In this document: positions 45,741 to 57,320 of the stretch, piece after piece
How positions within the stretch are numbered: the stretch's first letter is position 1
How the letters are laid out: each line of letters opens with the position of its first letter
Assembly (NCBI RefSeq): GCF_021390495.1
Contig: NZ_JAJEJP010000001.1
Location: 868,001-932,000, forward strand
Direction of reading: 5' to 3'
Source of the DNA: Paraburkholderia sp. ZP32-5
Lineage (GTDB): Bacteria > Pseudomonadota > Gammaproteobacteria > Burkholderiales > Burkholderiaceae
Length of the DNA: 64,000 bases
The notes under the pieces: generated by a model
Seen by the model: only the letters and a program-made list of their open reading frames with translations
What the model was told of the DNA's origin: nothing
The model's database searches: none
Translations under genes and position numbers: made by a program

Positions 45741-46667
45741 CTACGGATGATGACGGCGCGAGCGCGCGAGTTCCAGATCCTCGCATAGCTGCCGCGCGCC
45801 TTGCGCGAGACGTGGCGCGGGGCGGTTGATCAGATCGCCATCGATGGCGAACAGGTTGTTGTTCGCGACCGCAGCGAGGCCCGGCCACGCGCGCCATGTG
45901 TCGAGTTGCGGCAGCGCCGTGTCGGGCCGCGTCGCGCCGGGCGCGGCGGTGACGATCGCCTCCGGATTCGCGGCCAGCACCGCTTCGGTCGACACGGTCG
46001 GCACCAGCGGTTGAAGTCCCGCGAACACGTTGCGTCCGCCACATAGCGCGATCACGTCGCTGATCATGTGCTCGCCGTTGAGCGTCATCAATGGACGGTC
46101 CCAGACCTGGTAAAACACGCTGACGGGCGCGCGGTTCGAATACTGCGCGCGCAGATTCGCGATGTCCGCGCGATACGCGGCCGCCGCCGCATCCGCGGTG
46201 GCCGGCGTGCCGAGCAACTGGCCGAGCTTCGTCAGCGATACGGCGATGTCGTCGAGACGATGCGGCTCGCTGAAAAAGAGCGGGATGTGCAGCTCGCGCA
46301 ATCGATCGAGCTGACGCTGCGCATTGCCATGGCGCCACACGACGATCAGATCGGGCTTCAACGCGACGATGCGTTCGAGGTCGAGCGCCTTGTTATCGCC
46401 GACGCGCGGCAACTGCTGCGCTTGCGGCGGATAGTCGCTGTATGACACCGCGCCGACCATTTTCGCGCCGCCGCCCGCGGCATAGAGCAACTCGGTCACA
46501 TGCGGCGCGAGACTGATCACGCGTTGCGCGGGGGCGGCGAGCGTGACGGTCGCGCCAGTGTCGTCGGTGACGCTGATCGCGGCGTGCGCGCTCAGCGTGG
46601 CAATGACGAGCGATGCAGTGGCAACGAAGCGCAGCAGAGGGTGCGGGTTCACGGCGAAGCGGATCAT
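45741..46667 (-). CDS. btuF: Cobalamin-binding periplasmic protein BtuF-like
   Basis: A 308-residue precursor with a signal peptide (ATASLVIATLSAHA). The mature part has the helical-backbone binding fold: RVISLAPHVTELLYAAGGGA, VGAVSYSDYPPQA and LKPDLIVVWRHGN. It is convergent with cobC, and the - strand genes cobD, cbiB and cobU lie upstream of it. It would deliver corrinoid to BtuCD. Related siderophore-binding proteins look similar, but the context supports B12. Confidence 0.88.
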   Translation of the reverse strand: MIRFAVNPHPLLRFVATASLVIATLSAHAAISVTDDTGATVTLAAPAQRVISLAPHVTELLYAAGGGAKMVGAVSYSDYPPQAQQLPRVGDNKALDLERIVALKPDLIVVWRHGNAQRQLDRLRELHIPLFFSEPHRLDDIAVSLTKLGQLLGTPATADAAAAAYRADIANLRAQYSNRAPVSVFYQVWDRPLMTLNGEHMISDVIALCGGRNVFAGLQPLVPTVSTEAVLAANPEAIVTAAPGATRPDTALPQLDTWRAWPGLAAVANNNLFAIDGDLINRPAPRLAQGARQLCEDLELARSRRHHP

Positions 46668-46733
46668 CGGGCGGGGACGTGAGGGCGGTTTGCGAAACGT
46701 TGAGCGAAGCGGTTGTGAGGAACGAATGCCGCA

Positions 46734-47846
46734 CTAAGCACGTTGATCCGTCGGCGTGGCATCGATCGCGCGCATGGCTTCTTGCAGTTGCTGTGCGAAG
46801 CGAGTCCATTCGGCCTCGGTGCCGGGCAAGCCGATACGCACGCTTGCCGATGGCACCGCAAGCGACGGCGCAAAGAGCCGCGTCCACACGCCGCGTTGCG
46901 CGAGCGCTTCGTGCAATGCGGCGGCGCGCGCGTCGTCGGTCCATGCGAACAGCGGTGTACCACGTGTGACGAAACCGTGCGCGCGCAATAGCTCGACGAG
47001 CCGCGCACTTTCATCGACGAGCCGCGCGCGCATGTGCACTTGCCACGCGGTATCGGCGAACGCGGCGCTGACCGCGTGTCGCGCGGGACCGCTGACGGTC
47101 CATGCGCCCAACGTGTCGCGCAAGCTTGCGAGCATCGCGGGCGCGGCCAGCACGAAGCCGGCGCGCACGCCGGCGAGGCCGAAGAATTTGCCCGGCGAGC
47201 GCAGCACGATCAGTCCATCACGATGCGTGTTCGCGGCCAGCGATGCGCCCGCGAGCACATCGGCGAACGCTTCGTCGACGAGCAGCGTGCCGCCGCGCTC
47301 GCGCAGCTGCGCATGCCAGCGCAGCAGTGTGTTCGCATCGATGTGCGCGGCGTTTGGATTGTTCGGGTTCACGATCGCCACGTGTGTCAGCGTGGCGGGC
47401 AGCGTGTCGGCGTGCACGTCGAGTGTTGCAACCTCGTGGCCGGCGCGCGCGAACGCGGGTGCGTATTCGCCGTACGTGAGCGGCGCGATGCCGACCGTCG
47501 CGCGCGGCAGCAGCGCGGGCAGCGCGCGAATCGCTGCCTGGCTGCCGGCGACCGGCAGCACGTGCGCGGCGTCGGGTGCGCCGTAGTAGAGCGCCGCGCG
47601 CGCGGCGAAGCCATCGCCTTCGTCCGGCAGACGGCGCCATGCATCGGCGGGAACCGGCGGCACCGGATAGCCGTGCGGATTGATGCCCGTCGACAGATCG
47701 AGCCACCGCGGGTACGGGATGCCGTAGCGCGTCGCCGCATCGTGCAGGTTGCCGCCGTGTGTGATCGGGCTGGCTGCTGCATCCGGCCGCGCATGCAGAG
47801 GATCGGTCAGACGCTCGTTCATCTGCTCATTCATCGGCTCAGCCAT
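46734..47846 (-). CDS. cobD: L-threonine-O-3-phosphate decarboxylase
   Basis: A 370-residue PLP enzyme that supplies aminopropanol phosphate. It resembles class I aminotransferases: DLSTGINPHGYP at the N-terminus, NPNNPNAAHID and LRSPGKFFGLAGVRAGF with the PLP Lys. It overlaps cbiB by eight bases. A leading 18 or so residues (MNEQMNER-like) may be non-essential, and a later start is possible. Confidence 0.9.
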   Translation of the reverse strand: MAEPMNEQMNERLTDPLHARPDAAASPITHGGNLHDAATRYGIPYPRWLDLSTGINPHGYPVPPVPADAWRRLPDEGDGFAARAALYYGAPDAAHVLPVAGSQAAIRALPALLPRATVGIAPLTYGEYAPAFARAGHEVATLDVHADTLPATLTHVAIVNPNNPNAAHIDANTLLRWHAQLRERGGTLLVDEAFADVLAGASLAANTHRDGLIVLRSPGKFFGLAGVRAGFVLAAPAMLASLRDTLGAWTVSGPARHAVSAAFADTAWQVHMRARLVDESARLVELLRAHGFVTRGTPLFAWTDDARAAALHEALAQRGVWTRLFAPSLAVPSASVRIGLPGTEAEWTRFAQQLQEAMRAIDATPTDQRA

Positions 47847-48780
47847 GAAACGGCACGCTCAACAACGCCAGCACGATCAACACGGCCAGCCACAGAATCA
47901 CCGTCTTCTCGACCAGCACCAACGCGGCACCCACATGGCGGGTCTCGGCGGGATGGCCGAAGCCGAGCGTCGGCCGTTGTTCGAGCGCGCCGTGATACAC
48001 GGCCGGGCCACCGACGAGCACGTTCAGGCTGCCCGCGCCGGCCGCTATCACCGGTCCCGCGTTCGGGCTGTCCCAGCGCGGCGCCTGTTCGCGCCAGCAG
48101 CGCCAGGCGGTCAGCGTGTCGCCGAGCAGCGCGTAGCTGGTGGCGGTCAGGCGCGCGGGAATCCAGTTCAGCACGTCATCGAGGCGGGCCGCGGCCCAGC
48201 CGAAGCGCAGATAGCGCGGCGTGCGATAACCCCACATCGCATCGAGCGTATTGGCGAGACGGAACGCGAGCGCGCCGGGGCCGCCCGCGATCGCGAACCA
48301 GAACAGCGCGCCGAAGATTGCATCGTTGCCGTTTTCGAGCGCCGATTCGACGGCGGCGCGCGCGAGCGCGGCTTCATCAGCTTGCGCGGTGTCGCGCGAC
48401 ACGATGCGCGCGGTCAACTCACGGGCAGCGGGGAGATCGCGCTGTTCGAGTGCGTGCGCGATCGGCGCGATGTGATCGCGCAGACTGCGCGCGCCGAGTG
48501 CGAACCACAGCAGCGCGACGTGCAGCGCGCAGGCCGCGAAAAACGGCAGCACCGCGACGAGCGCCCATGCGATCAGCACCGGCGGCAGCACCGCGAGCGC
48601 CCACGCGGCGAGCCCTTTGAGCCGCAGACGCCGGCCATGATTGAAGCGCGCTTCGATGCGCGCGGCCCAGTTGCCGAAGCCGACCAGCGGATGCGCGCGG
48701 CCCGGCTCGCCGAACCAGCGGTCGACGGCCACGCCCGCGGTGGCGAGCGTCGCGATCAGCGGCATCGTCAGCGTCGACAT
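47839..48780 (-). CDS. cbiB: Adenosylcobinamide-phosphate synthase
   Basis: A 313-residue membrane enzyme that attaches aminopropanol (phosphate) to cobyric acid. RWFGEPGRAHPLVGFGNWAA and DLPAARELTARIVSRDT are family marks, with several hydrophobic segments. The ATG overlaps the cobU TAA by one base (TAATG), so the two are coupled. It is called CobD in the Pseudomonas naming scheme. Confidence 0.92.
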   Translation of the reverse strand: MSTLTMPLIATLATAGVAVDRWFGEPGRAHPLVGFGNWAARIEARFNHGRRLRLKGLAAWALAVLPPVLIAWALVAVLPFFAACALHVALLWFALGARSLRDHIAPIAHALEQRDLPAARELTARIVSRDTAQADEAALARAAVESALENGNDAIFGALFWFAIAGGPGALAFRLANTLDAMWGYRTPRYLRFGWAAARLDDVLNWIPARLTATSYALLGDTLTAWRCWREQAPRWDSPNAGPVIAAGAGSLNVLVGGPAVYHGALEQRPTLGFGHPAETRHVGAALVLVEKTVILWLAVLIVLALLSVPFHG

Positions 48781-49334
48781 TACGCGTGGCCCGCGCCTTT
48801 CAGCGCGAGCGGCAGGCCCGCGACCATCAGCGTGGCCGCGCTGCTCAATGCGGCGACGCGTTGATTGATACGGCCGAGTTCGTCGACGTAAAGACGCGTG
48901 GCTTCGCCGAGCGGCACGACGCCCAGGCCGATTTCGTTGCTGACGACGATGATCTTGCCGCGCGCTTCGGTGAGCGCCGCTTCGAGCTCGGCGGACTGCG
49001 CGTGATACTGCGACAGCGGTGGCGCGACGCCGTCGGCGGGACACAGCAGGTTCGCGAGCCACAGCGTCAGGCAGTCGATCAGCAGGCACTGGCCGGGCGC
49101 GTCGTGTTGCGCGATCGCGCCGGCGAGATCGCTATCCGCTTCGACGAGGCTCCAATGCGCGGGCCGCCGCGCGCGATGATGGGCGATGCGCGCGGCGAAT
49201 TCGGCGTCGCCGCTGACGCGCGCGGTCGCGATATAGGTGACGGGCAGCGCGCTATCGCTGGCAAGCCGCTCGGCGTGCGCGCTCTTGCCGGAGCGGGCGC
49301 CGCCGATAACGAAGGTGAGGTCGCGGGGAGTCAT
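48780..49334 (-). CDS. cobU: Adenosylcobinamide kinase / guanylyltransferase
   Basis: A 184-residue bifunctional enzyme that phosphorylates adenosylcobinamide and transfers GMP. The P-loop GGARSGKS and VTYIATARVSGDAEFAARI, then HHRARRPAHW with the guanylylated His, match CobU/CobP. The start at 49334 is well placed, and the stop overlaps cbiB. It is divergent from cobQ. Confidence 0.93.
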   Translation of the reverse strand: MTPRDLTFVIGGARSGKSAHAERLASDSALPVTYIATARVSGDAEFAARIAHHRARRPAHWSLVEADSDLAGAIAQHDAPGQCLLIDCLTLWLANLLCPADGVAPPLSQYHAQSAELEAALTEARGKIIVVSNEIGLGVVPLGEATRLYVDELGRINQRVAALSSAATLMVAGLPLALKGAGHA

Positions 49335-49464
49335 CGCGTGATTGTACCGGCGCGCAATGCGGCCCGGCGCGGTGGGATAATGCTGCGCGATCGCGTGGGG
49401 CACTCCGGCATCCACGTCGTTGCGCCGCCGCTTTCGCCTCCGCCTTCAACCCGACCCTGCACCC

Positions 49465-50997
49465 GTGACCCGAACCCCGACTCCCTTCGACGCCTTGCCC
49501 GTGCCGCGCGGCACGCTGATGATTCAGGGCACCACGTCCGATGCGGGCAAGAGCACGCTGGTCGCCGGCCTGTGCCGCCTCGCGCGGCGTGCGGGCGCGC
49601 GGGTCGCGCCGTTCAAGCCGCAGAACATGGCGCTGAACAGCGCGGTGACGGTCGACGGCGGCGAGATCGGCCGCGCCCAGGCGTTGCAGGCGGTGGCCGC
49701 GGGCATCGCCGCGCACACCGATCTGAACCCGGTGCTGCTGAAGCCGACCAGCGATCGCGGCGCGCAGGTGATCATCCACGGCAAGGCACGGATGAATCTC
49801 GATGCACGCGCGTATCACGACTACAAGCCCGTCGCGTTCGAGGCGGTGCTGGAGTCGTATGCGCGGCTGCGCGCGGCGTACGACACCATTTTTGTCGAAG
49901 GCGCGGGCAGTCCGGCCGAGATCAATCTGCGCGAGCGCGATATCGCCAACATGGGTTTCGCGGAAGCGGTCGATTGCCCGGTCGTGCTGGTCGCCGACAT
50001 CGATCGCGGCGGCGTATTCGCGCATCTGACAGGCACGCTCGCGTGCCTGTCGGACAGCGAGCAGGCGCGGGTGCGCGGCTTCATCATCAACCGGTTTCGC
50101 GGCGACATCAGCCTGCTGCAACCGGGGCTCGACTGGCTCGAAGCAAAGACCGGCAAGCCGGTGCTCGGCGTCGTGCCGTATCTGCACGGCCTGACGCTCG
50201 ACGCCGAAGACATGCTGCCGCCCGAGTTGCGCGCGGCCGGCAGCGGCACCGCGGGGCGCCTGTTGCGGGTCGTTGTACCGGTGCTGCCGCATATCAGCAA
50301 TCACACCGATTTCGATGCGCTGCGCGCGCACCCGCAGGTCGATTTTCAGTACGTGCGCAGCGGCATGCCGCCGCCACCGGCCGATCTGATCATTCTGCCG
50401 GGCTCGAAGAACGTGCCCGGCGACCTCGCGTTTTTGCGCGCGCAGGGTTGGGACGACGTGCTCGCGCGGCATCTGCGCTATGGCGGTCGCGTGATCGGCA
50501 TTTGCGGTGGCATGCAGATGCTGGGCCACGAGATCGCCGATCCGCACGGTGTGGAGGGCGTGCCGGGCACGTTCGCGGGCTTCGGCTGGCTCGATTATTC
50601 GACGGTGCTCACGCGCGAGAAGACGCTCAAGAATGTGACAGGGCGGTTTGCGTTGCCCGGCGCGCCGGACGTCGCCGGCTACGAGATCCATATGGGCGAG
50701 ACGCGTGGGCCGGCGCTCGAACGGCCCGCATTGTGGCTGGGCGGAGAGCAGGGCAACCAAGGCGCGGATGGCGCGCGGCCCGATGGCGCGCTGTCGGCCG
50801 ACGGGCAGATTCTCGCCACCTATGTGCACGGGCTGTTCGACACCCCGGCCGCGTGCGCGGCGCTGCTCGCGTGGGCCGGCTTGAGCGACGCCGAACAGGT
50901 CGACTATCCGGCTTTGCGGGAGGCGTCGCTGGAGCGACTGGCCGATACGCTCGCCGCGCACGTCGATCTTCAGCGGTTGTTTGGGGCGGTAGGGTGA
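49465..50997 (+). CDS. cobQ: Cobyric acid synthase
   Basis: A 510-residue glutamine amidotransferase that amidates adenosylcobyrinic acid a,c-diamide. The N-terminal ATPase has [10 protein letters not shown] and [13 protein letters not shown]; the class I amidotransferase part has the Cys in [15 protein letters not shown] at 49465 is the preferred start because the next residues form the family N-terminus. It is divergent from cobU across about 130 bp, and no riboswitch is seen there. Confidence 0.93.
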   Translation: MTRTPTPFDALPVPRGTLMIQGTTSDAGKSTLVAGLCRLARRAGARVAPFKPQNMALNSAVTVDGGEIGRAQALQAVAAGIAAHTDLNPVLLKPTSDRGAQVIIHGKARMNLDARAYHDYKPVAFEAVLESYARLRAAYDTIFVEGAGSPAEINLRERDIANMGFAEAVDCPVVLVADIDRGGVFAHLTGTLACLSDSEQARVRGFIINRFRGDISLLQPGLDWLEAKTGKPVLGVVPYLHGLTLDAEDMLPPELRAAGSGTAGRLLRVVVPVLPHISNHTDFDALRAHPQVDFQYVRSGMPPPPADLIILPGSKNVPGDLAFLRAQGWDDVLARHLRYGGRVIGICGGMQMLGHEIADPHGVEGVPGTFAGFGWLDYSTVLTREKTLKNVTGRFALPGAPDVAGYEIHMGETRGPALERPALWLGGEQGNQGADGARPDGALSADGQILATYVHGLFDTPAACAALLAWAGLSDAEQVDYPALREASLERLADTLAAHVDLQRLFGAVG

Positions 50998-51051
50998 GAG
51001 CCGACGCGCGTTCGAAAAAAGATCGCTTTTTGAGTGGTCACTCTTGCGCGT

Positions 51052-51471
51052 TCAATACAGCACCATCTGCGTACACCGGAACAGCGCAATCGTCCGGCCG
51101 TCCGGATCGGTGACCGTCGCGTCCCAAACCTGGGTGCTGCGGCCAAGATGCACGCCCTTCGCGACCGCGCGGATCGTGCCCTGCGTCGCCGTGCCGAGGA
51201 AATTGCTCTTCAGTTCGATGGTGGTGAAATTGCGCGCGGTTTCCGGCAGATGCGCGAGACACGCGTAGCCGCAGGCGGTGTCGGCGAGGCCGATCACGGT
51301 GGCCGCGTGCAGGAAGCCGTTCGGCGCGAGCAACTGGTCGCGCACGGTCAGTTCCGCGACCAGCAGACCTTCGTCGACGGATACCGCGCGCAGCCCCAGC
51401 AGGTCCGGCAGCGTGCCTTTCTGGCGCTCGTGCAGGCGTTCGATCGTGTATTCCGGGCGCAGTTTGCTCAT
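51052..51471 (-). CDS. PaaI-family thioesterase
   Basis: A 139-residue hotdog-fold thioesterase. FLHAATVIGLADTACGYA holds the active-site region of PaaI-type enzymes, followed by FTTIELKSNFLGTA and GRSTQVWDATVTD. The ATG at 51471 has AGGA nine bases upstream. The acyl-CoA substrate is unknown; it lies convergent with cobQ, with no functional link. Confidence 0.85.
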   Translation of the reverse strand: MSKLRPEYTIERLHERQKGTLPDLLGLRAVSVDEGLLVAELTVRDQLLAPNGFLHAATVIGLADTACGYACLAHLPETARNFTTIELKSNFLGTATQGTIRAVAKGVHLGRSTQVWDATVTDPDGRTIALFRCTQMVLY

Positions 51472-51712
51472 GAGATTCAGGTCCTTGGTCAAAAAACAGG
51501 GCAATGAGACGGCCGATTCGCGGTTCGGGGCTTCGGCAGCGATGCATTTCTCGATATTATCAACGGCTGGATAGGCGGGTGAATCTGAAAGCCGAACCTG
51601 AAACGGCCGGGATCCGAACCCGCCGGCGCGGGTCCGGGTCGTTCAGCAGCACGCGCGAGCAATAACGCGGCAAACCGGCTGGCGGCGCCCAGCCTTCTTT
51701 CCGGGAGATTTC

Positions 51713-52354
51713 ATGTCGGTGATCGTGGTGGCGAATCCGAAGGGCGGCGTGGGCAAGAGCACGCTATCGACCAATCTGGCCGGCTATTTTGCCGCTGCGG
51801 GCGAATGGGTTGCGCTGGCCGACCTCGACAAGCAGCACTCCGCGCATGCGTGGCTCGAATTGCGGCCCGCCACGCTGCCGGCCATCGAGACCTGGGAAGT
51901 CAATCCCGACACGCCGACCAGGCCGCCGAAGGGGCTCGAGCACGCGGTCATCGATACGCCCGCGGGTCTGCACGGCAATCGCCTGAACATCGCGCTCGAT
52001 CTCGCCGACAAGGTGATCGTGCCGCTGCAGCCGTCGATGTTCGATATTCTCGCGACCCAGGAATTTCTCGAACGGCTCGCGAAGGAGAAGGCGGTCAGAA
52101 AGGGCGCGATCGAGATCGGCGTGGTGGGCATGCGCGTCGATTCGCGCACGCGTTCGGCCGAGCAATTGCACCGCTTCGTCGAGGGCCTGAAAATGCCGGT
52201 GCTCGGTTTTCTGCGTGATACGCAGAACTACGTGCAGCTCGCGGCACACGGTCTGACGCTGTGGGATGTCGCGAAAAGTCGCGTGGAGAAGGATCTGGAG
52301 CAGTGGCAGCCGATCGTCGAGTGGACCAACGGGACCGGCAAGAAGAAGGATTGA
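51713..52354 (+). CDS. ParA-family ATPase, short form
   Basis: A 213-residue MinD/ParA-type ATPase. The deviant Walker A KGGVGKST is at residues 10-17; AVIDTPAGLHGNRLNIALD is the Walker B region. GGGAGATTTC precedes the ATG. It resembles VirC1/McdA-like orphan positioning ATPases. It stands alone, with no ParB-type neighbour. Confidence 0.85.
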   Translation: MSVIVVANPKGGVGKSTLSTNLAGYFAAAGEWVALADLDKQHSAHAWLELRPATLPAIETWEVNPDTPTRPPKGLEHAVIDTPAGLHGNRLNIALDLADKVIVPLQPSMFDILATQEFLERLAKEKAVRKGAIEIGVVGMRVDSRTRSAEQLHRFVEGLKMPVLGFLRDTQNYVQLAAHGLTLWDVAKSRVEKDLEQWQPIVEWTNGTGKKKD

Positions 52355-52415
52355 GGTTGGCTTGTGGGGCTGCGTTAGCCGTTCCGGAGCCCGCGCAAGC
52401 GCGAAACCCTGCCAC

Positions 52416-52453
52416 AAAAAGCAAAAGCGGCCACGCAATGCTGCAGCGGCCGC
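52416..52453 (-). terminator. Terminator after panD
   Basis: On the - strand a GCGGCC / GGCCGC stem with an extended interior is followed by TTTTGCTTTTT. It lies about 40 bp after panD and would end the DUF3460-scpA-panC-panD transcript. Confidence 0.65.
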
Positions 52454-52491
52454 CAACACTCAAGAACCAGAACGGGAAATCTCAGCCGCGC

Positions 52492-52878
52492 TCAGCTCCA
52501 GCTTTGCGTCGGCACGTGATCGCGGCTGCCCTTGATCTTGTTGTTTTCGTCGACGAATACGAGGTCCGGCTTCCAGCCCGCCTTCAGCTCCGCTTCGTCG
52601 ACCACCGCGAACGCCGCGATGATCACCAGGTCGCCCAACTGCGCGCGCCGCGCGGCTGAGCCGTTCAGCGAAATCATGCCGCTGCCGCGCTCACCCTTGA
52701 TCGCGTAGGTCGAAAAGCGCTCGCCATTGTTGATGTTCCAGATGTCGATGCGCTCGTTTTCGACGATGTTGGCCGCTTCCAGCAGATCTTCATCGATCGC
52801 GCACGAGCCCTCGTAGTGCAGTTCGCAGTGCGTGACCGCGACGCGGTGAATCTTCGACTTCAGCATGTTGCGTTGCAT
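52492..52878 (-). CDS. panD: Aspartate 1-decarboxylase
   Basis: A 128-residue pyruvoyl enzyme that makes beta-alanine for pantothenate. The self-cleavage site is G24-S25 (HYEGSCAID). [20 protein letters not shown] is the usual start, and [17 protein letters not shown] the core. The ATG at 52878 has AAGGA upstream. It follows panC by 76 bp, so both pathway steps are together. Confidence 0.95.
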   Translation of the reverse strand: MQRNMLKSKIHRVAVTHCELHYEGSCAIDEDLLEAANIVENERIDIWNINNGERFSTYAIKGERGSGMISLNGSAARRAQLGDLVIIAAFAVVDEAELKAGWKPDLVFVDENNKIKGSRDHVPTQSWS

Positions 52879-52954
52879 GACCAATCCTTCAATTCGCTGT
52901 GTGACTTGGCTATATGAGTTGGCTTGTTGAGTCCCGTCGCCGGCGGCTACGGCG

Positions 52955-54926
<1,972 letters not shown>

Positions 54927-54958
54927 CGATGAAGTTCAGCTTTGATGCGACGGGGCAC

Positions 54959-55144
54959 TCAGAAATTCTGGTAGTACGAGTAAGGCGTCTGTTCGACACG
55001 CGAGGCTTTCTGCTCGGCGCGTTCTTCCAGATCGATCGGCTGTTTGTCCCACAGCAGCGCGCGGCCCTTGCGTTGCTCGGTCTCCAGATAAGGCTTTTGC
55101 TGCTTGAGCTGATTCAGGAACTGGGTGATGTCCGATTGATACAT
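54959..55144 (-). CDS. DUF3460 small protein
   Basis: A 61-residue charged, Gln-rich protein ending in SRVEQTPYSYYQNF. It matches the DUF3460 pattern (YQSDITQFLNQLKQQKPYLE, then GRALLWDKQP). It lies 32 bp upstream of scpA and is likely co-transcribed with scpA, panC and panD. Function is unknown. Confidence 0.85.
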   Translation of the reverse strand: MYQSDITQFLNQLKQQKPYLETEQRKGRALLWDKQPIDLEERAEQKASRVEQTPYSYYQNF

Positions 55145-55488
55145 GGCTCGAGGTCCGTGGTGGGTAGGGGGCGGCTCTCAGGCTGGCCGCTATGTCACGC
55201 CGCGAGGGCGGTGCCGTTGCGCGGAATTTTACCGCATGCGCCGCGCGCGGTCGAAAAACGCTGTGAGCCCCCCTGCTTTTGAGACTTCGCGGCCGGCTGC
55301 GATGTGGTCAAATAGCATGCCGCGCCCGTCCGATTGGCGGCGGCAGCGCGCTTCACCAACTGTGCACCAATTGTGGGCGGAGGTCGTGTTTGGCGGGAGG
55401 TACGTTTGACAAGCCGCGTTCGCGGCCCGGCGCGGCCGGCCAGCAACGCGGGCGGGCACACCCATGCGCCGCTCACGCGCGGCGCGGG

Positions 55489-57252
55489 TTGCGCACGCGG
55501 CTCACGCTCTACCTTTCGTTGCTGACGATGTTGACCCTACTGGCGCTCACGGGCGAAGCCCACGCGGCGCGCAAATCGGCCAGCTACAAGGTCGACGTGA
55601 TCGCCGAGCCGCGTTCGCTGCGCCGGCTGCTCGAAGACCACCTCGACATCGCGCGTTTCGCGAAGCGGCCCGACATCAGCGACGACCAGTTCTCGTTCCT
55701 GATCACCGCCACGCCGCAGCAGGTCCGCGATCTTGCCGCGACCCAGGGTTATTTCACACCGATCGTCAGTACCGACGTGCGCACCGTCGACAACCTGCGG
55801 CAGGTTACCGTCAGGGTCGAGCCGGGCCCGCAGACCATCGTCACGTCGGTCGATCTGTCGTTTCGCGGCGCGGTGCTGACCGAAGACCCGGCGCAGGAAA
55901 ACGCGACCCGCTTCGCGTTCTCGCTGCATCAGGGCCAGCCGTTCTCGCAGGGCGACTGGGACGACGCGAAGAACGCGTCGCTGCGCCAGCTGCAATCGCG
56001 CCGCTATCTGGCCGCGAAGATCTACCATTCCGAGGCGCTGATCGATCCGCGCGCGCATACCGCGAAGCTGTCGGTGACCTATGACAGCGGGCCGACCTTC
56101 ACGATGGGCAACATCGACGTGTCGGGTACGCGGCGCTATCCGGAATATATCGTCCACAACGTCAATCCGATTTCGCCGGGCGACATCTACGACACGCGCA
56201 CCGTCGCCGAACTGCAGCGCCAGTTGCAGAACACGCCGTATTTCGCGAGTGTCGCGATCGACCTCGACAACGACCCGACCAAGCCGCTCGACACGCCGGT
56301 TCACGTGAAGGTGTCGGAGTTTCCGTACCACAGCTTCCGCGGCGGCGTCGGCTACTCGACCGACAACGGTCCGCTCGTGCAGGGCGCGTACTCGTATCTG
56401 AATACCTTCGGCAAGGCGTGGCCGTTCACCGTCGAAGGGCGCGCGGACCAGACCCAGCAGTACGGGCAGATCCAGCTGTCGATGCCGCCGGGGCCACGCG
56501 CGTGGACCAATAGCGTGCTCGCGTCCTACACGACCACCGACGTGTCGGATACGCGCATCTACAGCATTCGCGGTGGCGTGCAGCGCTCGCGCACGTCGCA
56601 GTTTCTCGACTACAGCTACTCGCTGCTGTTTTACGACGACCGGCTCGACCAGAACGCGGCGCCGCCCACCACCGCGCATGCGCTGGTGCCGGCGTGGTCG
56701 TGGACCCGGCGCGATACCGACGATCCGCTGTTTCCGCGGCGCGGCAACCTGATCCACGTCGAAGCCGGTTTCGCGGTGAAGGGACTGCTCGCCGATCAGT
56801 CGTTCATTCGCGGCTACGCGCGCGGCCAGCAGTATCTGCCGATCGGCGCGAACGACATCGTGCTGATCCGCGCCGAACTCGGCGGCGTGTTCACAAGCGG
56901 CGGTTCGAGCGGGATTCCGGCGTCGCTGCTGTTCCGCGCGGGCGGCTCGAATTCGGTGCGCGGCTACGCGTTTCAGAGCATCGGTAACAACGTCGCCGGT
57001 TCGGTGCTGCCAACCAAATACCTCGTGACGACCTCTGCCGAATACCAGCACTGGTTCTCGCATAGCTGGGGGGCGGCCGCGTTCTTCGATGTGGGCACAG
57101 CCACCGATACCTGGGGCGAAAAAGTCTTTTATCCGGGTGCTGGCGTCGGCGCGCGCTGGCGCAGCCCGGTCGGGCCGGTCAACGTCGACATTGCATATGG
57201 GATTCGCGATAAGCGCGTGCGGCCGTATCTGACGCTCGGCATCGCTTTCTGA
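55489..57252 (+). CDS. tamA: Translocation and assembly module TamA (BamA/Omp85 family)
   Basis: An outer-membrane Omp85 protein. Three POTRA-like repeats (about 50-300) are followed by a 16-strand barrel with DPLFPRRGNLIHVEAGFAV, GGSNSVRGYAFQSIG and a final strand ending in F (YLTLGIAF). The start is uncertain: TTG at 55489 gives a signal peptide (RTRLTLYLSLLTMLTLLALT, cut after EAHA). ATG 55528 or TTG 55279 are alternatives. A strong GGGAGG at 55395-55400 precedes a TTG in another frame. tamB follows. Confidence 0.9.
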   Translation: MRTRLTLYLSLLTMLTLLALTGEAHAARKSASYKVDVIAEPRSLRRLLEDHLDIARFAKRPDISDDQFSFLITATPQQVRDLAATQGYFTPIVSTDVRTVDNLRQVTVRVEPGPQTIVTSVDLSFRGAVLTEDPAQENATRFAFSLHQGQPFSQGDWDDAKNASLRQLQSRRYLAAKIYHSEALIDPRAHTAKLSVTYDSGPTFTMGNIDVSGTRRYPEYIVHNVNPISPGDIYDTRTVAELQRQLQNTPYFASVAIDLDNDPTKPLDTPVHVKVSEFPYHSFRGGVGYSTDNGPLVQGAYSYLNTFGKAWPFTVEGRADQTQQYGQIQLSMPPGPRAWTNSVLASYTTTDVSDTRIYSIRGGVQRSRTSQFLDYSYSLLFYDDRLDQNAAPPTTAHALVPAWSWTRRDTDDPLFPRRGNLIHVEAGFAVKGLLADQSFIRGYARGQQYLPIGANDIVLIRAELGGVFTSGGSSGIPASLLFRAGGSNSVRGYAFQSIGNNVAGSVLPTKYLVTTSAEYQHWFSHSWGAAAFFDVGTATDTWGEKVFYPGAGVGARWRSPVGPVNVDIAYGIRDKRVRPYLTLGIAF

Positions 57253-57320
57253 CGTTTAATGACAGCCCGCCACCTCAGTCGCAACCTCATTTACCAACTT
57301 ATTCACCACCTTATTCACGC

